A stretch of DNA of 64,000 nt. Origin: Gymnopus androsaceus JB14 (Eukaryota > Basidiomycota > Agaricomycetes > Agaricales > Omphalotaceae). The DNA lies in NCBI GenBank assembly GCA_009733575.1, contig ML769477.1, positions 1-64,000 of the forward strand, given 5' to 3'. Under the pieces are notes generated by a model. That model made no database searches and was not told the DNA's origin. It was given only the letters and a program-made list of their open reading frames with translations. The position numbers and the translations under genes were made by a program. Below, one piece after another: positions 1 to 11,300 of the stretch. Numbering within the stretch: position 1 is the first letter of the stretch; the number at the start of each line of letters is the position of its first letter.

Positions 1-221
1 TTGTGGTCACAGTAACGACGCTCGCGTTATTTTTTGTGACTTTCCCTGCACACACCTGTGTTCTTCTGAACGCCTATACTATATCCACACTCTTTTAGTA
101 CGTTTTCTGGGGGTTTATAGAGTCTACGTTCGATATTTATATACTGTAAACTGGACATAGTTACTTATTGTACACGGTCTATTGCATTCCCTTTGGCTTA
201 ATGGATTAAACAGGAAGGCAG
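1..221. other. unassigned flank outside the palindrome
   Basis: I see no gene, RNA or repeat here. The sequence is AT-rich and has no counterpart at the other end of the palindrome. Confidence 0.5.
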
Positions 222-365
222 GTACGATCCAGAAGTCTTGCTTTGGCCCGTAATTGAATAACGGTTGTAATTCTTCGTCAATTTGCTAACATAGATTCAC
301 TAGCATAGGTACAAATGCATACATTCATTCACACAAATGCGAGAGCTCAGAGATCCCCTCAGAGA

Positions 366-970
366 CTAGTTCGGGACCTCTTGGAACAACCAGAACTGTG
401 CTGCAGAGTCATTAGAGTCCCACAACCTGATTTCCGTACCATCGCCATCATTTCCGCCAGCGACTTCAGCCACCTGTCCAGGCGATGGCGCATCGGGGAC
501 CCACAGCCTGAGTAATTAATGAATAAATTAAGTAGTCAATGAACCAGAAGCAAGTATATACCTAAACTCTGCCCCGCCTCGTGTATTCCACTGCGTAATA
601 TTCCACCGACGTAAATCGGAACCACCGACAAGAGATCGCTCTTTCCCGCTGTAGTTGAGGTAAAGGACCTGTCCGTCATGTTGATAAAGACTTCTGAGTG
701 CCCAACCATCATCTGCAATATGCTCTGCGCGCCACTTGAGATGATAAGGGGGCTCGTAAGATGGTGCGATGCGCTATAGTAGATATACCTACCTTCTGAT
801 TATCTTGGCCTTTGTCAACGCGACTCTCGACTAGGACGACGTCAGTCAGGAAATCTATGAGAAAAAAAAGTGTTTGTTATACCGTTGTGATCGTTTGTCG
901 TAGAGACGGTCAGGAGTTTCGCTGAAGCGACACTGATGAGCTTGTAAACCTTTCCAGATGCGAGAATCAT
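366..970 (-). CDS. ricin-B-like (beta-trefoil) lectin, left palindrome copy
   Basis: Complement of 366-507, 562-734, 793-830 and 883-970; 146 aa in four exons. Introns are 54, 58 and 52 nt with consensus ends, and exon phases add up. The reading frame matches a single-domain fungal ricin-B-like lectin: an N-terminal strand followed by a VASAKLL-type turn, a GQDNQKW motif (Q-x-W class) near residues 37-43, internal W/Q-rich strands, and a C-terminal GTEIRLWD...QFWLFQEV segment. Such proteins bind glycans. Mushroom relatives are usually cytosolic and linked to defence against fungivores (family knowledge). There is only the carbohydrate-binding module; no enzymatic toxin chain is present. The start was chosen because it opens directly into the first beta strand. 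Differences from the right copy that I checked are synonymous or intronic. Confidence 0.82.
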
Positions 971-1059
971 GGGGATGAGATGGGGAAACTGCTAGAGGAT
1001 TCGTTCCCTCTTATACTTGGCGTCGCATTTCATTATGATGACATTGATTTGGGGTATGT

Positions 1060-1320
1060 GCATAATTACTGTCCAGGCTGCCAGTGGAGTATCGTATCCG
1101 GATCTGATAGTCCTCATGAGCATCTAGGAGGTAGTGAAGATTCAAGCGTTCGGAGCACGTATGGAGCATGTTTACATATTGAGGTTTTCATTGATTTGGG
1201 TACTTACTGCCCAGGCTGCCAGTGGAGTATCGGAGGATCTGATAGTCCTATGAGCATCTAGAAGGTAGCGGCGAGTATCAAGCGTGCGGAGTTTGTATGG
1301 AGTGTCTAAGTTTACGTGCT
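1060..1320. repeat. imperfect direct duplication upstream of left lectin gene
   Basis: Two imperfect copies of a roughly 120-130 bp unit lie upstream of the lectin start. Each contains a conserved stretch ending in a Cys-Pro-Gly-Cys-Gln-Trp-like translation on the plus strand. The same duplication is in the right arm (2940-3200), so it predates or accompanied the palindrome. It could be regulatory; no function is visible. Confidence 0.6.
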
Positions 1321-1844
1321 GGATTTTCTGAGGAAAAAAGTCCAATTCCGGATAGTCGACCTAGCAATGGAATAACAGTGTATTAGGATTAGGATTATAC
1401 AACTGCTAGGGAAGCTAGGGAAATTAATTCGTTTTTTGCGCTTTAAATCCCGACTTTCTCCTTAAGGAACTTGCTTTGAATCTCAGATCTCAGGGAGGTT
1501 CAACTCCAGTTATTACAACCAAGGGAGACAAGTCGATTCAAGTTCTCCTGAACTTGAAATACTGGTTAATTGCTCCGACTGCTGAATCGGCAGAGCTACT
1601 ACTAATTCGGAATTCCCCAGGTAAGTGAGTACCAAGTGAGTACCGTCGCTTTTAAAGATTCCTCGCCGTCTTGAGCCCGCAGTGGCAAAAGTTGTTGTAG
1701 CCCCTATGGTGTGGCGACTGAAGTTGGAACATAAATTTTTAACCCACTACATATCAAGGCTCAGACATTGAGGATCGAAAGAGCTTAGTGAATGATTCAT
1801 CAGGCTTTATTCTCCTCCGTTTTTCACCCGCTGTTTGACATAAG

Positions 1845-2155
1845 TATCGAAGGAGCTAGGAGCTTACTATGATGTAGCAAAATCTTCATCGCTCTATTAA
1901 ATTGTTAAATGACTTGCAATTGGCATTAATTTTTATGGCAAACTCAAGCTGCACCATCGGAGCATCTTTGAAGAACATTCTACATATCACGAGCACCATC
2001 GGAGCACCTTTGAAAAACAATCGAAGGAGCTAGGAGCTTACTATGGTGTGGCAAAAATTTCATCACTTTATTGAATCGCGACATGACTTGCAATTGACAT
2101 AGAAGTTTATGGCACACCATCGGAGCATCTGTTAAGTTGAAAAACATTCTACATG
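1845..2155. repeat. direct repeats at the palindrome centre
   Basis: Two related units with a period of about 176 bp start at 1847 and 2023 with the motif atcgaaggagctaggagctt. Each is followed by a gacttgcaattg block and a caccatcggagca block. A third caccatcggagca copy lies in between. The second unit runs through the 66-bp spacer, so the mirror axis sits inside a tandem repeat. Confidence 0.75.
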
Positions 2156-4006
2156 TCGCGATTCAATAAAGTGATGAAATTTTTGCCACACCATAGTAAG
2201 CTCCTAGCTCCTTCGATTGTTTTTCAAAGGTGCTCCGATGGTGCTCGTGATATGTAGAATGTTCTTCAAAGATGCTCCGATGGTGCAGCTTGAGTTTGCC
2301 ATAAAAATTAATGCCAATTGCAAGTCATTTAACAATTTAATAAAGCGATGAATATTTTGCTACATCATAGTAAGCTCCTAGCTCCTTCGATACTTAATGT
2401 CAAACAGCGGGTGAAAAACGGAGGAGAATAAAGCCTGATGAATCATTCACTAAGCTCTTTCGATCCTCAATGTCTGAGCCTTGATATGTAGTGGGTTAAA
2501 AATTAGTATGTTCCAACTTCAGTCGCCACACCATAGGGGCTTACAACAACTTTTGCCACTGCGGGCTCAAGACGGCGAGGAATCTTTAAAAGCGACGGTA
2601 CTCACTTGGTACTCACTTACCTGGGGAATTCCGAATTAGTAGTAGCTCTGCCGATTCAGCAGTCGGAGAAATCAATCAGTATTTCAAGTTCAGGAGAACT
2701 TGAATCGATTTGTCTCCCTTGGTTGTAATAACTGGAGTTGAACCTCCCTGAGATCTGAGATTCAAAGCAAGTTCCTTAAGGAGAAAGTCGGGATTTAAAG
2801 CGCAAAAAACGAATTAATTTCCCTAGCTTCCCTAGCAGTTGTATAATCCTAATACACTGTTATTCCATTGCTAGGTCGACTATCCGGAATTGGACTTTTT
2901 TCCTCAGAAAATCCAGCACGTAAACTTAAACACTCCATACGTACTCCGCACGCTTGATACTCGCCGCTACCTTCTAGATGCTCATGAGGACTATCAGATC
3001 CTCCGATACTCCACTGGCAGCCTGGGCAGTAAGTACCCAAATCAATGAAAACCTCAATATGTAAACATGCTCCATACGTGCTCCGAACGCTTGAATCTTC
3101 ACTACCTCCTAGATGCTCATGAGGACTATCAGATCCGGATACGATACTCCACTGGCAGCCTGGACAGTAATTATGCACATACCCCAAATCAATGTCATCA
3201 TAATGAAATGCGACGCCAAGTATAAGAGGGAACGAATCCTCTAGCAGTTTCCCCATCTCATCCCCATGATTCTCGCATCTGGAAAGGTTTACAAGCTCAT
3301 CAGTGTCGCTTCAGCGAAACTCCTGACCGTCTCTACAACAAACGATCACAACGGTATAACAAACACTTTTTTTTCTCATAGATTTCCTGACTGACGTCGT
3401 CCTAGTCGAGAGTCGCGTTGACAAAGGCCAAGATAATCAGAAGGTAGGTATATCTACTATAGCGCATCGCACCATCTTACGAGCCCCCTTATCATCTCAA
3501 GTGGCGCGCAGAGCATATTGCAGATGATGGTTGGGCACTCAGAAGTCTTTATCAACATGACGGACAGGTCCTTTACCTCAACTACAGCGGGAAAGAGCGA
3601 TCTCTTGTCGGTGGTTCCGATTTACGTCGGTGGAACATTACGCAGTGGAATACACGAGGCGGGGCAGAGTTTAGGTATGTACTTGCTTCTGGTTCATTGA
3701 CTACTTAATTTATTCATTAATTTCTATTTTTTACTCAGGCTTTGGGTCCCCGATGCGCCATCGCCTGGACAGGTGGCTGAAGTCGCTGGCGGAAATGATG
3801 GCGATGGTACGGAAATCAGGTTGTGGGACTCTAATGACTCTGCAGCACAGTTCTGGTTATTCCAAGAGGTCCCGAACTAGTCTCTGAGGGGATCTCTGAG
3901 CTCTCGCAGTCGTGGGAGTGAATGTATACATTTGTACCTATGCTAGTGAATCTATGCTAGCGAACGTTGATTCGTTATTCAATTATGGGCCAAAGCGAGA
4001 CTTCTG
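2152..4006. repeat. right arm of the 3.8-kb palindrome
   Basis: Reverse complement of the left arm. It begins at catgtcgcg, which mirrors 2077-2085, and similarity can be followed to about 4006. It contains the plus-strand lectin gene (3266-3880) with its duplicated upstream region at 2940-3200. Confidence 0.93.
3266..3880 (+). CDS. ricin-B-like (beta-trefoil) lectin, right palindrome copy
   Basis: Exons 3266-3353, 3406-3443, 3502-3674 and 3739-3880 give 146 aa and end at TAG. Introns are 52, 58 and 64 nt. Intron 1 starts GTATAA, has a CTGAC branch-like site and ends TAG. A shorter 28-nt alternative (3354-3381) was rejected because it is too short and adds eight residues that break the family spacing before GQDNQKW. 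The protein has the single ricin-B fold signature (Q-x-W motifs near the middle and C-terminus) and no enzymatic domain. Its start codon lies only 9 bp from a leftward ATG of a 135-codon open frame, which I regard as promoter sequence. Both palindrome copies appear intact, so both could be expressed from mirrored promoters. Confidence 0.85.
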
Positions 4007-4233
4007 GAACTTACCTTCTACTTGCTGGTGCGTTAGTAAGACAGTTTTATCTTGTTACTCGCGATTTCATTGTTTTCGGGGTCACCGTTGATATCGCCGA
4101 ACACAAATACTCGACGATTCGTCACTGTTAAGCTGACTATTCATGCATTTAATATAAGGTTTTCACCTCTCAGGGTGGTTTCCCTCCTACCACAAACGTA
4201 CCATTACGACCAAATTACGATTAACAAGCTGTT
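3881..4233. other. intergenic between lectin and monooxygenase genes
   Basis: The first 126 bp are the outer end of the palindrome arm; the remainder shows nothing recognisable. The two flanking genes converge here, so it must hold both 3' ends. Confidence 0.5.
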
Positions 4234-5795
4234 CTAGTTCGCAGCGTTGCCATCGGTCACACGGTGTACACCATTCGGGGTTCCCTCTCTTTGCTTCTTC
4301 AACCACTCCAATGACTGATACTTTACCGGGTACATTGCCTGTCTCCACTTCCTCCTCTCCTCGTTCCATTCCGGCAACACGTCCTTCAATTCAGGCCTAG
4401 CCTCGACGATTTCTCGCTTCAGATCAGCAGCGTAATCTTCTTCGTCTGAACCGAGGGCACTATAAGTGAACAGCGACGAGGCCTCTAGACCCGTTTCTTG
4501 AGCCTCTATCTCGCGCCGCCTTTCGATGTCCTGTATTCGTTCTTTCTCGAACTGCAAGCGACCTTCAGGAGTAGTCGGGTATGCAATCTCGTTCGTCCAG
4601 ATCAAAGCAAGCCATGTACTCGAGACATCCGTGATAGTGAAAGGTGTGAAGGACATCACAGATCCGACGAAAGCAAGGGTCGGGTTATAGGCATATAGTA
4701 TGTGTTTGTGTAAGGAGGGGACGCGGCGGGACTGCAGGGATTGGGCGGACACTTGAGACATCAACGGAGTGATGGAAGCGGAAGGTGCATCTGGGCTTCG
4801 CACATGAAGGAATGCAGGATTTGGAAAATATCCTGAACCAATAAAGACGACATCTATATCTCGATTATCGTTTCGTCTAGTAGCTCCGCAGTGACCTTAT
4901 CGTTATCTTGCAAAATGAATCGCTTTACTGGAGATACGTCCTTAATCCGCACATCAGGGAGACTGACGAAATGCTTGAACGCAGGACGGCGGATACTGCG
5001 ATATACGGGATTTTTGGCTAACGGTACAAGATGTGCAGCTATGTCGTTGGCCGAGTTTCCATTCCCGATGATCAGAGCACGCTGGGCGGTCTTTAGTGTA
5101 AATAAGAGGAAATATTGATTGACGTACTTTTCCTGTGTATTTCTGAGGACCTCGATACCATTTAGCGTGTACCGCCAATCCTTTCTTCTTCAAATCTTCC
5201 ATGCCCGGCGTTCCAGGCCACAAGGGATCATCGTACCAGCCAGTACAAACGACCACTGCGTCCCACACTTCAGAGCGGATCTCCCCTCGATCTGGCGATC
5301 TCCAATCCCGCGTCGTCACATTCCAACCTTTCCCGTCTTCAAGCTCCTCTACACGCACAACCTCAGTATTCAACCGAATATTTCCTCGTTCCAAATACAC
5401 CTCCGCGAAGCCCCGTAAATAATCGTATGTTTCTCTCAGCGTCGGAAACGGTTGGTGGGGCGTAGTGGGTGGCTCAGGAAAAGGTGATCCAGAAAAAGAA
5501 AGGAATTCAGGGAGAACGTTTCCAATTAGACCAGGATAAGCAGGAGATGGCCATCGAGGGGTATCCGACGCGTTGTTCTCATCATCTTCGTCAAAATACC
5601 TGAGTATAGCAGTCAGATGGATGATATATACGATGATAAGTGATATACATACCAGACTCCCCCGACATCATCTCTGCGTTCGACAATCTCTACGCGATCG
5701 AATGAACCAAGCTTTATAAGATTCCGCAACGTAACGATTCCCGAGGGCCCTGCTCCAATAATCAATATTCGTTTTGGATGGGCTAGGGTATCCAT
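4234..5795 (-). CDS. flavin-containing monooxygenase-like protein, frameshifted
   Basis: Complement of exons 5653-5795, 5128-5599 and 4234-5090 (the third may start at 5081); about 490 aa. The start ATG at 5795 is followed within ten residues by the FAD Rossmann motif GAGPSG, then the ERRDDVGGVW stretch. Exon 2 ends with an FMO-type His..Tyr stretch, and exon 3 opens with the NADPH motif IIGNGNSAND. These features place it in the FMO/NAD(P)-binding monooxygenase family, which oxidises soft nucleophiles or ketones; the substrate is not predictable. Just after the second Rossmann domain (about 4852-4862) the frame is broken: a TAG stop appears, and the family-like sequence (IDVVFIGSGYFPNPAFL) resumes one frame over with no possible intron between. 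The rest, to the stop at 4234, is clean. It is either a recent pseudogene or an assembly indel. Confidence 0.85.
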
Positions 5796-6064
5796 GCTAT
5801 AGGGGGGAGTTCGACAATCAGAATTGCCATCGTTCGCCTTATTAAGTACGGAGGTTCGGAGTCCAAGTGCAAGATAAAAATGGCGTCACATGTCGACCGG
5901 ATGTCGTGATCTTTCTAAAACTGGCAGTGCTCCGAGTCCTCGTCTTGCTTAAGCTCTAGGTGCCTCATATTCCGTCGAGCAGCCTAGTTTCCGACTAGAT
6001 CCAACACAAACCAAAGAAGCTTCCATTCCGGAGGTCCGTAATGAACAAAGAATGTTATGTGAGT

Positions 6065-7385
6065 CTACTTTCGTGCAATCTCCCGTCCTCCGATATAATT
6101 CCATGTCCAACTTGCCATAATCATTGCCTTCCGCCGCCATGACCTCGTCCATCCCAAGCTTCCTGATCTCCATGCGAGCCACGCAGCTTCCCCAGTCCAA
6201 TCTCTCTTCCCCATAATCACTCCGTCCAGACCTCCAACATATGCAACCATTCTTCTCTGCGTGTATACGAACGGAGCGGGCTTTCCTGGATGGTTGAGAG
6301 CATTCACTAGGTACTCGGCCTTTTGGACCGCCACTATGAGGGAGTCAAGTTAGACCCCAAAGTAAACAACGCCTCATAAACTCACCTTCTGCGGTTGTCG
6401 GTAAACCCTTATCAAAGATATCTGCAACGTCTCCCAAAGCGTACACATCTTGCAACACAGTTTGGTCAGACTTCAATACACGAAGACTTTGGTCCGTTAA
6501 TATACGGCCAAGCTTCGTTTTCAACAGCCCGGGAAGAGATTCAACGAAATCACACTGCTTGTTCCCTGTAGCCCACGCAACCATCCCACACGGTATCCTC
6601 CCATCTTCCTTCGTATACAGTGCCCCATCTTCAATCTTTTCGATATGCGAATTGGTTTTAATTTCTACCCCACGTTTCTGGAACGACTGCAGTGCATGTC
6701 CCTTAAGTTTCTCGTGGAACATACCGAGAACTTCTGGAGCAACGTCGTGTATAGTGATAGAGGGAAGACCAGCGAGATGAGGATAGGTCTCTGAAACCTC
6801 ACCGAACAAGTCAGTCAGTTCAGCGGAAAGCTCGACGCCTGTAGGTCCTCCACCCACTACGTGGATTGCAAGAAGCTCTTTCGCGCGTTCTCGAGACGTG
6901 GTCGGCAATGAAGCGATTTCGAGAAGGGATAATAGCTTCCATTTGATCGCTTCAGCATCTGGGACCGTCTTCAAAAAGAAACAGTGCTCTGCTGCACCTG
7001 GAGTGTTGAAAGTCTGATTCACACAACCAGGTGCGATGATAAGGGTGTCGTAGGGAACAGTGAAGGGATGATCCGGGTCAGGGTAATCGCGTCCACCTGG
7101 CTGAAGAATGGATGGAATACATGTTATGGTCTTCTGGTTAAAATCAGCCGCCGTAGCAAATGCGCGATAGTACCTCGTGTGTCGGTGAGCATGGCGAATA
7201 GGCTCTTCTGCAAGACGCGCGAAAAAGAGTCCAGTAGCAGCGCTTGCCAAGAGCGGAGTATAGGCAAACGTTTGGTGTGGCGCGATAACGGTAATGTCAA
7301 AATTTTTGTCGTCAAGTTCTTGGCTGAGTACGTAGCCAGCCCAACCTGCGCCAATAATAACAATTCGTGGTCGAGAAGAACTCAT
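6065..7385 (-). CDS. type-II NADH dehydrogenase-like FAD oxidoreductase
   Basis: Complement of exons 6386-7385 and 6065-6333; 422 aa, one 52-nt intron. Residues 8-16 carry the FAD motif IIGAGWAGY. A second nucleotide-binding motif VVGGGPTGVELSAEL is near residue 175, and a YALGDVAD segment near residue 315 contacts FAD. The C-terminal exon (YVGG...WLAWRS..L...SWR...) resembles the membrane-anchoring end of alternative NADH dehydrogenases (NDE/NDI). These transfer electrons from NADH to ubiquinone without pumping protons. No clear mitochondrial presequence is visible because FAD binding begins at residue 8, so an AIF/AMID-like cytosolic role is an alternative. A TATA-like box lies about 57 bp upstream on the minus strand (7442-7447). 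The frame is intact, unlike the ne neighbouring monooxygenase. Confidence 0.88.
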
Positions 7386-7729
7386 GATGATGAGTGTTGT
7401 AAGCGACGAGAGTGAGGTGTGAGAGTTGAACCATATTGGCCTTTATAAACACTTGTGACCATACGAACGGTCCAAAGGAAAATCATGCACGGAAGGTATC
7501 GGAAGAAAGACACTACATCCATATTCCGGCCGGGGAGCTTCGGGAATAGTTTTCTCAATTGGTTTTCCTTCCCGAGGTTCGAAACTCTCAAGGACCAGTC
7601 ATGTATAAGGTAGGAGCTGGGTCGTCGGAATGATTCGTGAGCAAGTCCTATTCAAATCCACGAAGATGATACTAGCGTAAGGCCACTTGGCCGGACAAGG
7701 GTAGGAGTTTCTGGGGGCCTTTCCCGAAT

Positions 7730-7835
7730 GAAAGTGAACTACGACTTCTTCTTCGTTCGGCGTAGAAGTTGACGTAGGCCAATCTGTGGTGATAGTTTGC
7801 TGTAGAGATCACCGATAGTGGAAAGCAGAATCAGC
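7730..7835 (+). repeat. dispersed repeat block A (copy 1)
   Basis: It shares gaactacgac(g)tcttcttcgttcgg-ygtagaag and gtggtgatagtt...gaaagcagaat with 17770-17925, in the same order and orientation; the copy here lacks about 55 internal bp. A third, more diverged relative can be traced at about 18500-18560. Function is unknown. Confidence 0.75.
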
Positions 7836-8064
7836 GCCAGAATCGCTAAGATTGTTGATTGCCAAGGTCTCGGGCCTCGGCAAAAAGTAGGCACGTTTCC
7901 ATCCTGATCTCGCATTCTACATTCGGCAGCTCACGCTTCACATTCGGTAAGATTCAGTCTATTTCGGACCCGTGCTCCGCTCCCCGCCCCTCCCTCGGGG
8001 AGTCCCCCAAGTCGTCGGCGGGCACTCTAAAGCCTCATTTTGCACATTCAGGTCCCTCGGGCTC

Positions 8065-8125
8065 ACCCTAACCCCTAACCAGTGCCTTCGGCGCCAACCC
8101 CTAACCCAACCCTAACCGCTAACCA
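8065..8125. repeat. interstitial telomere-like repeats (CCCTAA-type)
   Basis: Several CCCTAAC, CCCCTAAC and CCGCTAAC units are packed in about 60 bp, interrupted by a cttcggcgcc spacer. The canonical fungal telomere unit is TTAGGG/CCCTAA. The run is short and degenerate, so it could mark an old telomere fusion or repair scar, or be a coincidence in a C-rich patch. It lies 235 bp upstream of the NACHT-WD40 start codon. Confidence 0.6.
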
Positions 8126-8359
8126 GCTCACCTGGGACACATCTGGGAGCAAGGGCTAGCTCCGTAGCGGCCTGCGGCCGCAATTAATGCCCAGTTTAAC
8201 CCACATAAATGGTATGCCAATGTGAGTGTGAGCTACACGAAACGTGAGCGTGAGCTTCAGGAACGAATGTGAGAGTCTCCGGTTGTGTGGTCCCACTCAG
8301 GTATGTAATTGGAGAATCGTGACAATGTGACAACCATCTCTTGCGTCTCAACTACCATC

Positions 8360-11300
8360 ATGTTTGAACGATCTCACAATTTCTCCATACAAGGTGGAAA
8401 TTTCTATGTGCAACAAAATCAATATGGTAAATACTGTTGCAACTCGAATATTAAGACTGAAATGACACATCTTTTTAGACATTCATGTTCCATCTATTGG
8501 TATGAATTGAAAAGTCAATGGTGCAATCGCTAATTTATATAATCATTAGAACAAGATCTCCGGTTCAGGTTGAGGCCAGACCTTCACCCTGGACATAAGC
8601 AATGTTTAAAAGGCACACGTGTTGAATTTCTGAATGAAGTCATTCTAAGCATGCTTGCAAACAGCATTGTCTTGATCCATGGAAGGGCTGGAACTGGAAA
8701 AAGTTGTATTGCAGGCTCATTGGCACAGACAATCTACAGAAAACAGCATCCAGAGCTAACTGACATAGAGCTCGTAATGAGCTTTCATTGTATTCGGGAC
8801 AGCAGGGACAAAGATGTGTCCATATTGTTGCCCACATTGGTGTACCAGCTTGCACTGGAATTCCCTGCATTTAGGAATAAGTTAGCCTCAAATCCACGCT
8901 TGGACAATTCTGGGGGTCTAAGCACCCAATTTGATAACCTGCTATTTGATCCCTTGATGGAATTGAAGGGAGAGGGAAAGACAAAGATTTCCAAAAAGAT
9001 AGCAATCATTGTTGATGGTCTAGATGAATGGGGCCAGGAAGATGATCATGTTCTACTTCTGACCAAACTACAGACTCTGTGTAAAATCCATGATTGGATG
9101 AGATTTGTGGTTACAAGCCGCCCAAATCCTGAGATAGGAGAGACATCTATGCCTGATCACCCTGGACTTTTCAAAAGGATAGATTTGTCTCAGGATAAGA
9201 AAACAGAAGATGATATTGCCCTTTATATAAAGAGTTACAGAGTTGACCATCACAAGCTGAGGAATACTGTTTCTGAACTTGAAATGCTTTCATTGTTGCC
9301 TTATATCAATTCATTATTTATATTGGCTGATGTTGTTTGCAAATTCATTGCCCAAAACCCACACAATAATCTCAAAATCTTGACCAATGTGGAAACAGGA
9401 TATAAATCTGGAAGAAATTCATATGATATACTGTATAGCTTGTATGACACTGTGCTGACAGAGAGCCTTGTAGACTCCACAAATCAGCTCTCTGTATACA
9501 TGAATGTGATTGGTACGATTTGTGTGTTACAAAAGCCTTTGACTATAGAAGCATTGACAAAGTTCACCAACAATGATGCTCAGGATATTGTAGAATCCTT
9601 GAATGCAGTATTATACACTGATTCAGAGAATAAAGTCCGCTGCCATCTTTCATTTCAGGAGTTTATCTTGGATAATGGAAAGAGGCTGGGAAGATCACCT
9701 TACCAGTTTTACCTCAATGTGGCAAAGCAGCATGAAAATATGGTGCTGTTATGCTTAAAAATCTTGATGCAACAACTGAAGTTCAACATTTGTCATCTTG
9801 AGTCTTCTTATCTCGCAAACGAGGCTGTTATTAGCCCAAATATGAATGAGCGAGTTCAAAGATGGATATCTGAAGAGTTGAGATACTCAAGTGAAAGCTG
9901 GGTATATCATTTGTGTTTAACAGAGGACAACCCTGATTGCTGGTCAAGTGTAGAGAACTTCATAAATAGCACAAACATCATATATTGGATGGAGTGTTTG
10001 AGTTGCTTGAATGAAACTTCACATATAAGAATGTGTATGGACCATTTGAGAAGTAGAAGCAAGGTATTTATGGAAAGAAACTTGTGAGCTGCAATATTGA
10101 CTGATAGTACACAATTGTAGATCTTCAATATCTCAAGGGCAAGTGAGGAGATTTCCAAATTCATATCAGTATTCTTTCTTCCAATTAGCCACAGCACACC
10201 ACATTTATATGTGAGTGCATTGCCAATGATCCCCGAGAAAATATGGCTTGCAGCTTGCACTACAAGAAATCTGAGGGATGTAGTGAGACTAAAGAATGGG
10301 AGTCGGAATCAGTTCTGGAAGAGTGACATAAATGAAATCAAGGTGGGAGCGGGGGTGCATTGCGTGGCATATTGCCCAGATGGAAAGCAGATTGTGTCAG
10401 GGTCAGATAATAGGGTGGAGATCTGGAGTGCAGAGACTGGTCTTCCTATTGGAGGGTCAAAATGGCATACAAATAGTATTTTGTCAGTGGCATATTCCCC
10501 AGATGGAAAACAGCTTGTGTCAGGGTCAATAGATGATTCATTGAGGATATGGAGTGCAGAGACAGGTCTTCCCATTGGAAAGCCATTGAAAGGGCATACA
10601 TCTAGGGTTAGTTCGGTTGCATACTCCCCAGATGGAAAGCAGGTTGTATCAGGGTCATATGACACTACAGTGAGGCTTTGGAGTGCAGAGACAGGTCTTC
10701 CTATTGGAAGGTCATTGAAAGGGCATAAATCTTGGGTGATATCAGTGGCATACTCTCCAGATGGAAAGCAGATTGTATCAGGGTCATTTGACAAGACAGT
10801 GAGGATGTGGAGTGCAGAGAGATGTATTCCTATTGGAGGCATATTGACAGGGCATGGATCTTGGGTGATATCAGTTGCATACTCCCCGGATGGAAAGCAG
10901 ATTGTGTCGGGGTCACGTGACAAAACAGTGAGGATTTGGAGTGCAGAAACAGGACTGCCTATTGGAGAGCCATTGGAAGGGCATAAAGGATATGTTAATT
11001 CAGTAGCATACTCCCCAAGTGGAAAGCAGATTGTCTCAGGGTCAGATGACAAGACAGTGAGGATCTGGAGTGCAGACACAGGCCTGCCTATTGGGGGGCC
11101 ATTGAAAGGACATACATCTCTGGTTACTTCAGTTGCATACTCCCCAGATGGAAACCAGATTGTGTCAGGGTCATATGACAAGACATTGAGGATCTGGAGT
11201 GCAGAGCCATTGAAAGGGAACACATCTAATACTAATTCAGTAGTATTTTCCTCACATGGAAAACATGTTGTATCAGGGTCGTATGACAATACAGCCAGGA

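Larger units (their letters stand above)
222..2085. repeat. left arm of a 3.8-kb palindrome
   Basis: This arm is the reverse complement of 2152-4006, with a few substitutions and small indels. The two arms are separated by only 66 bp (2086-2151). The arm holds a complete ricin-B-like lectin gene on the minus strand (366-970), its upstream region with an imperfect direct duplication (about 1060-1320), and a central part with longer direct repeats (1845-2085). The arms differ by a 1-bp indel near 1250, a roughly 10-bp indel in lectin intron 3 and scattered SNPs. The outer boundary is blurred and is judged from where similarity fades. Confidence 0.93.
7386..8359. other. intergenic: promoter, dispersed repeat, GC-rich patch, telomere-like repeats
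   Basis: It holds the 5' region of the oxidoreductase gene with its TATA box (7386-7610), a dispersed repeat (7730-7835), a GC-rich patch (7970-8180) and telomere-like repeats (8065-8125). Then comes the AT-rich 5' flank of the NACHT-WD40 gene, with short gtgag repeats at 8220-8275. No additional gene is seen. Confidence 0.6.

Noticed and set aside
2849..3256. 135-codon frame as a gene divergent from the lectin
   Set aside because: It starts 9 bp from the lectin ATG, is frameshifted in the mirror copy and lies in a duplicated promoter-like region.
3354..3381. 28-nt intron as first intron of the lectin gene
   Set aside because: It is too short for splicing, and the 52-nt alternative with a CTGAC branch site restores the family spacing.
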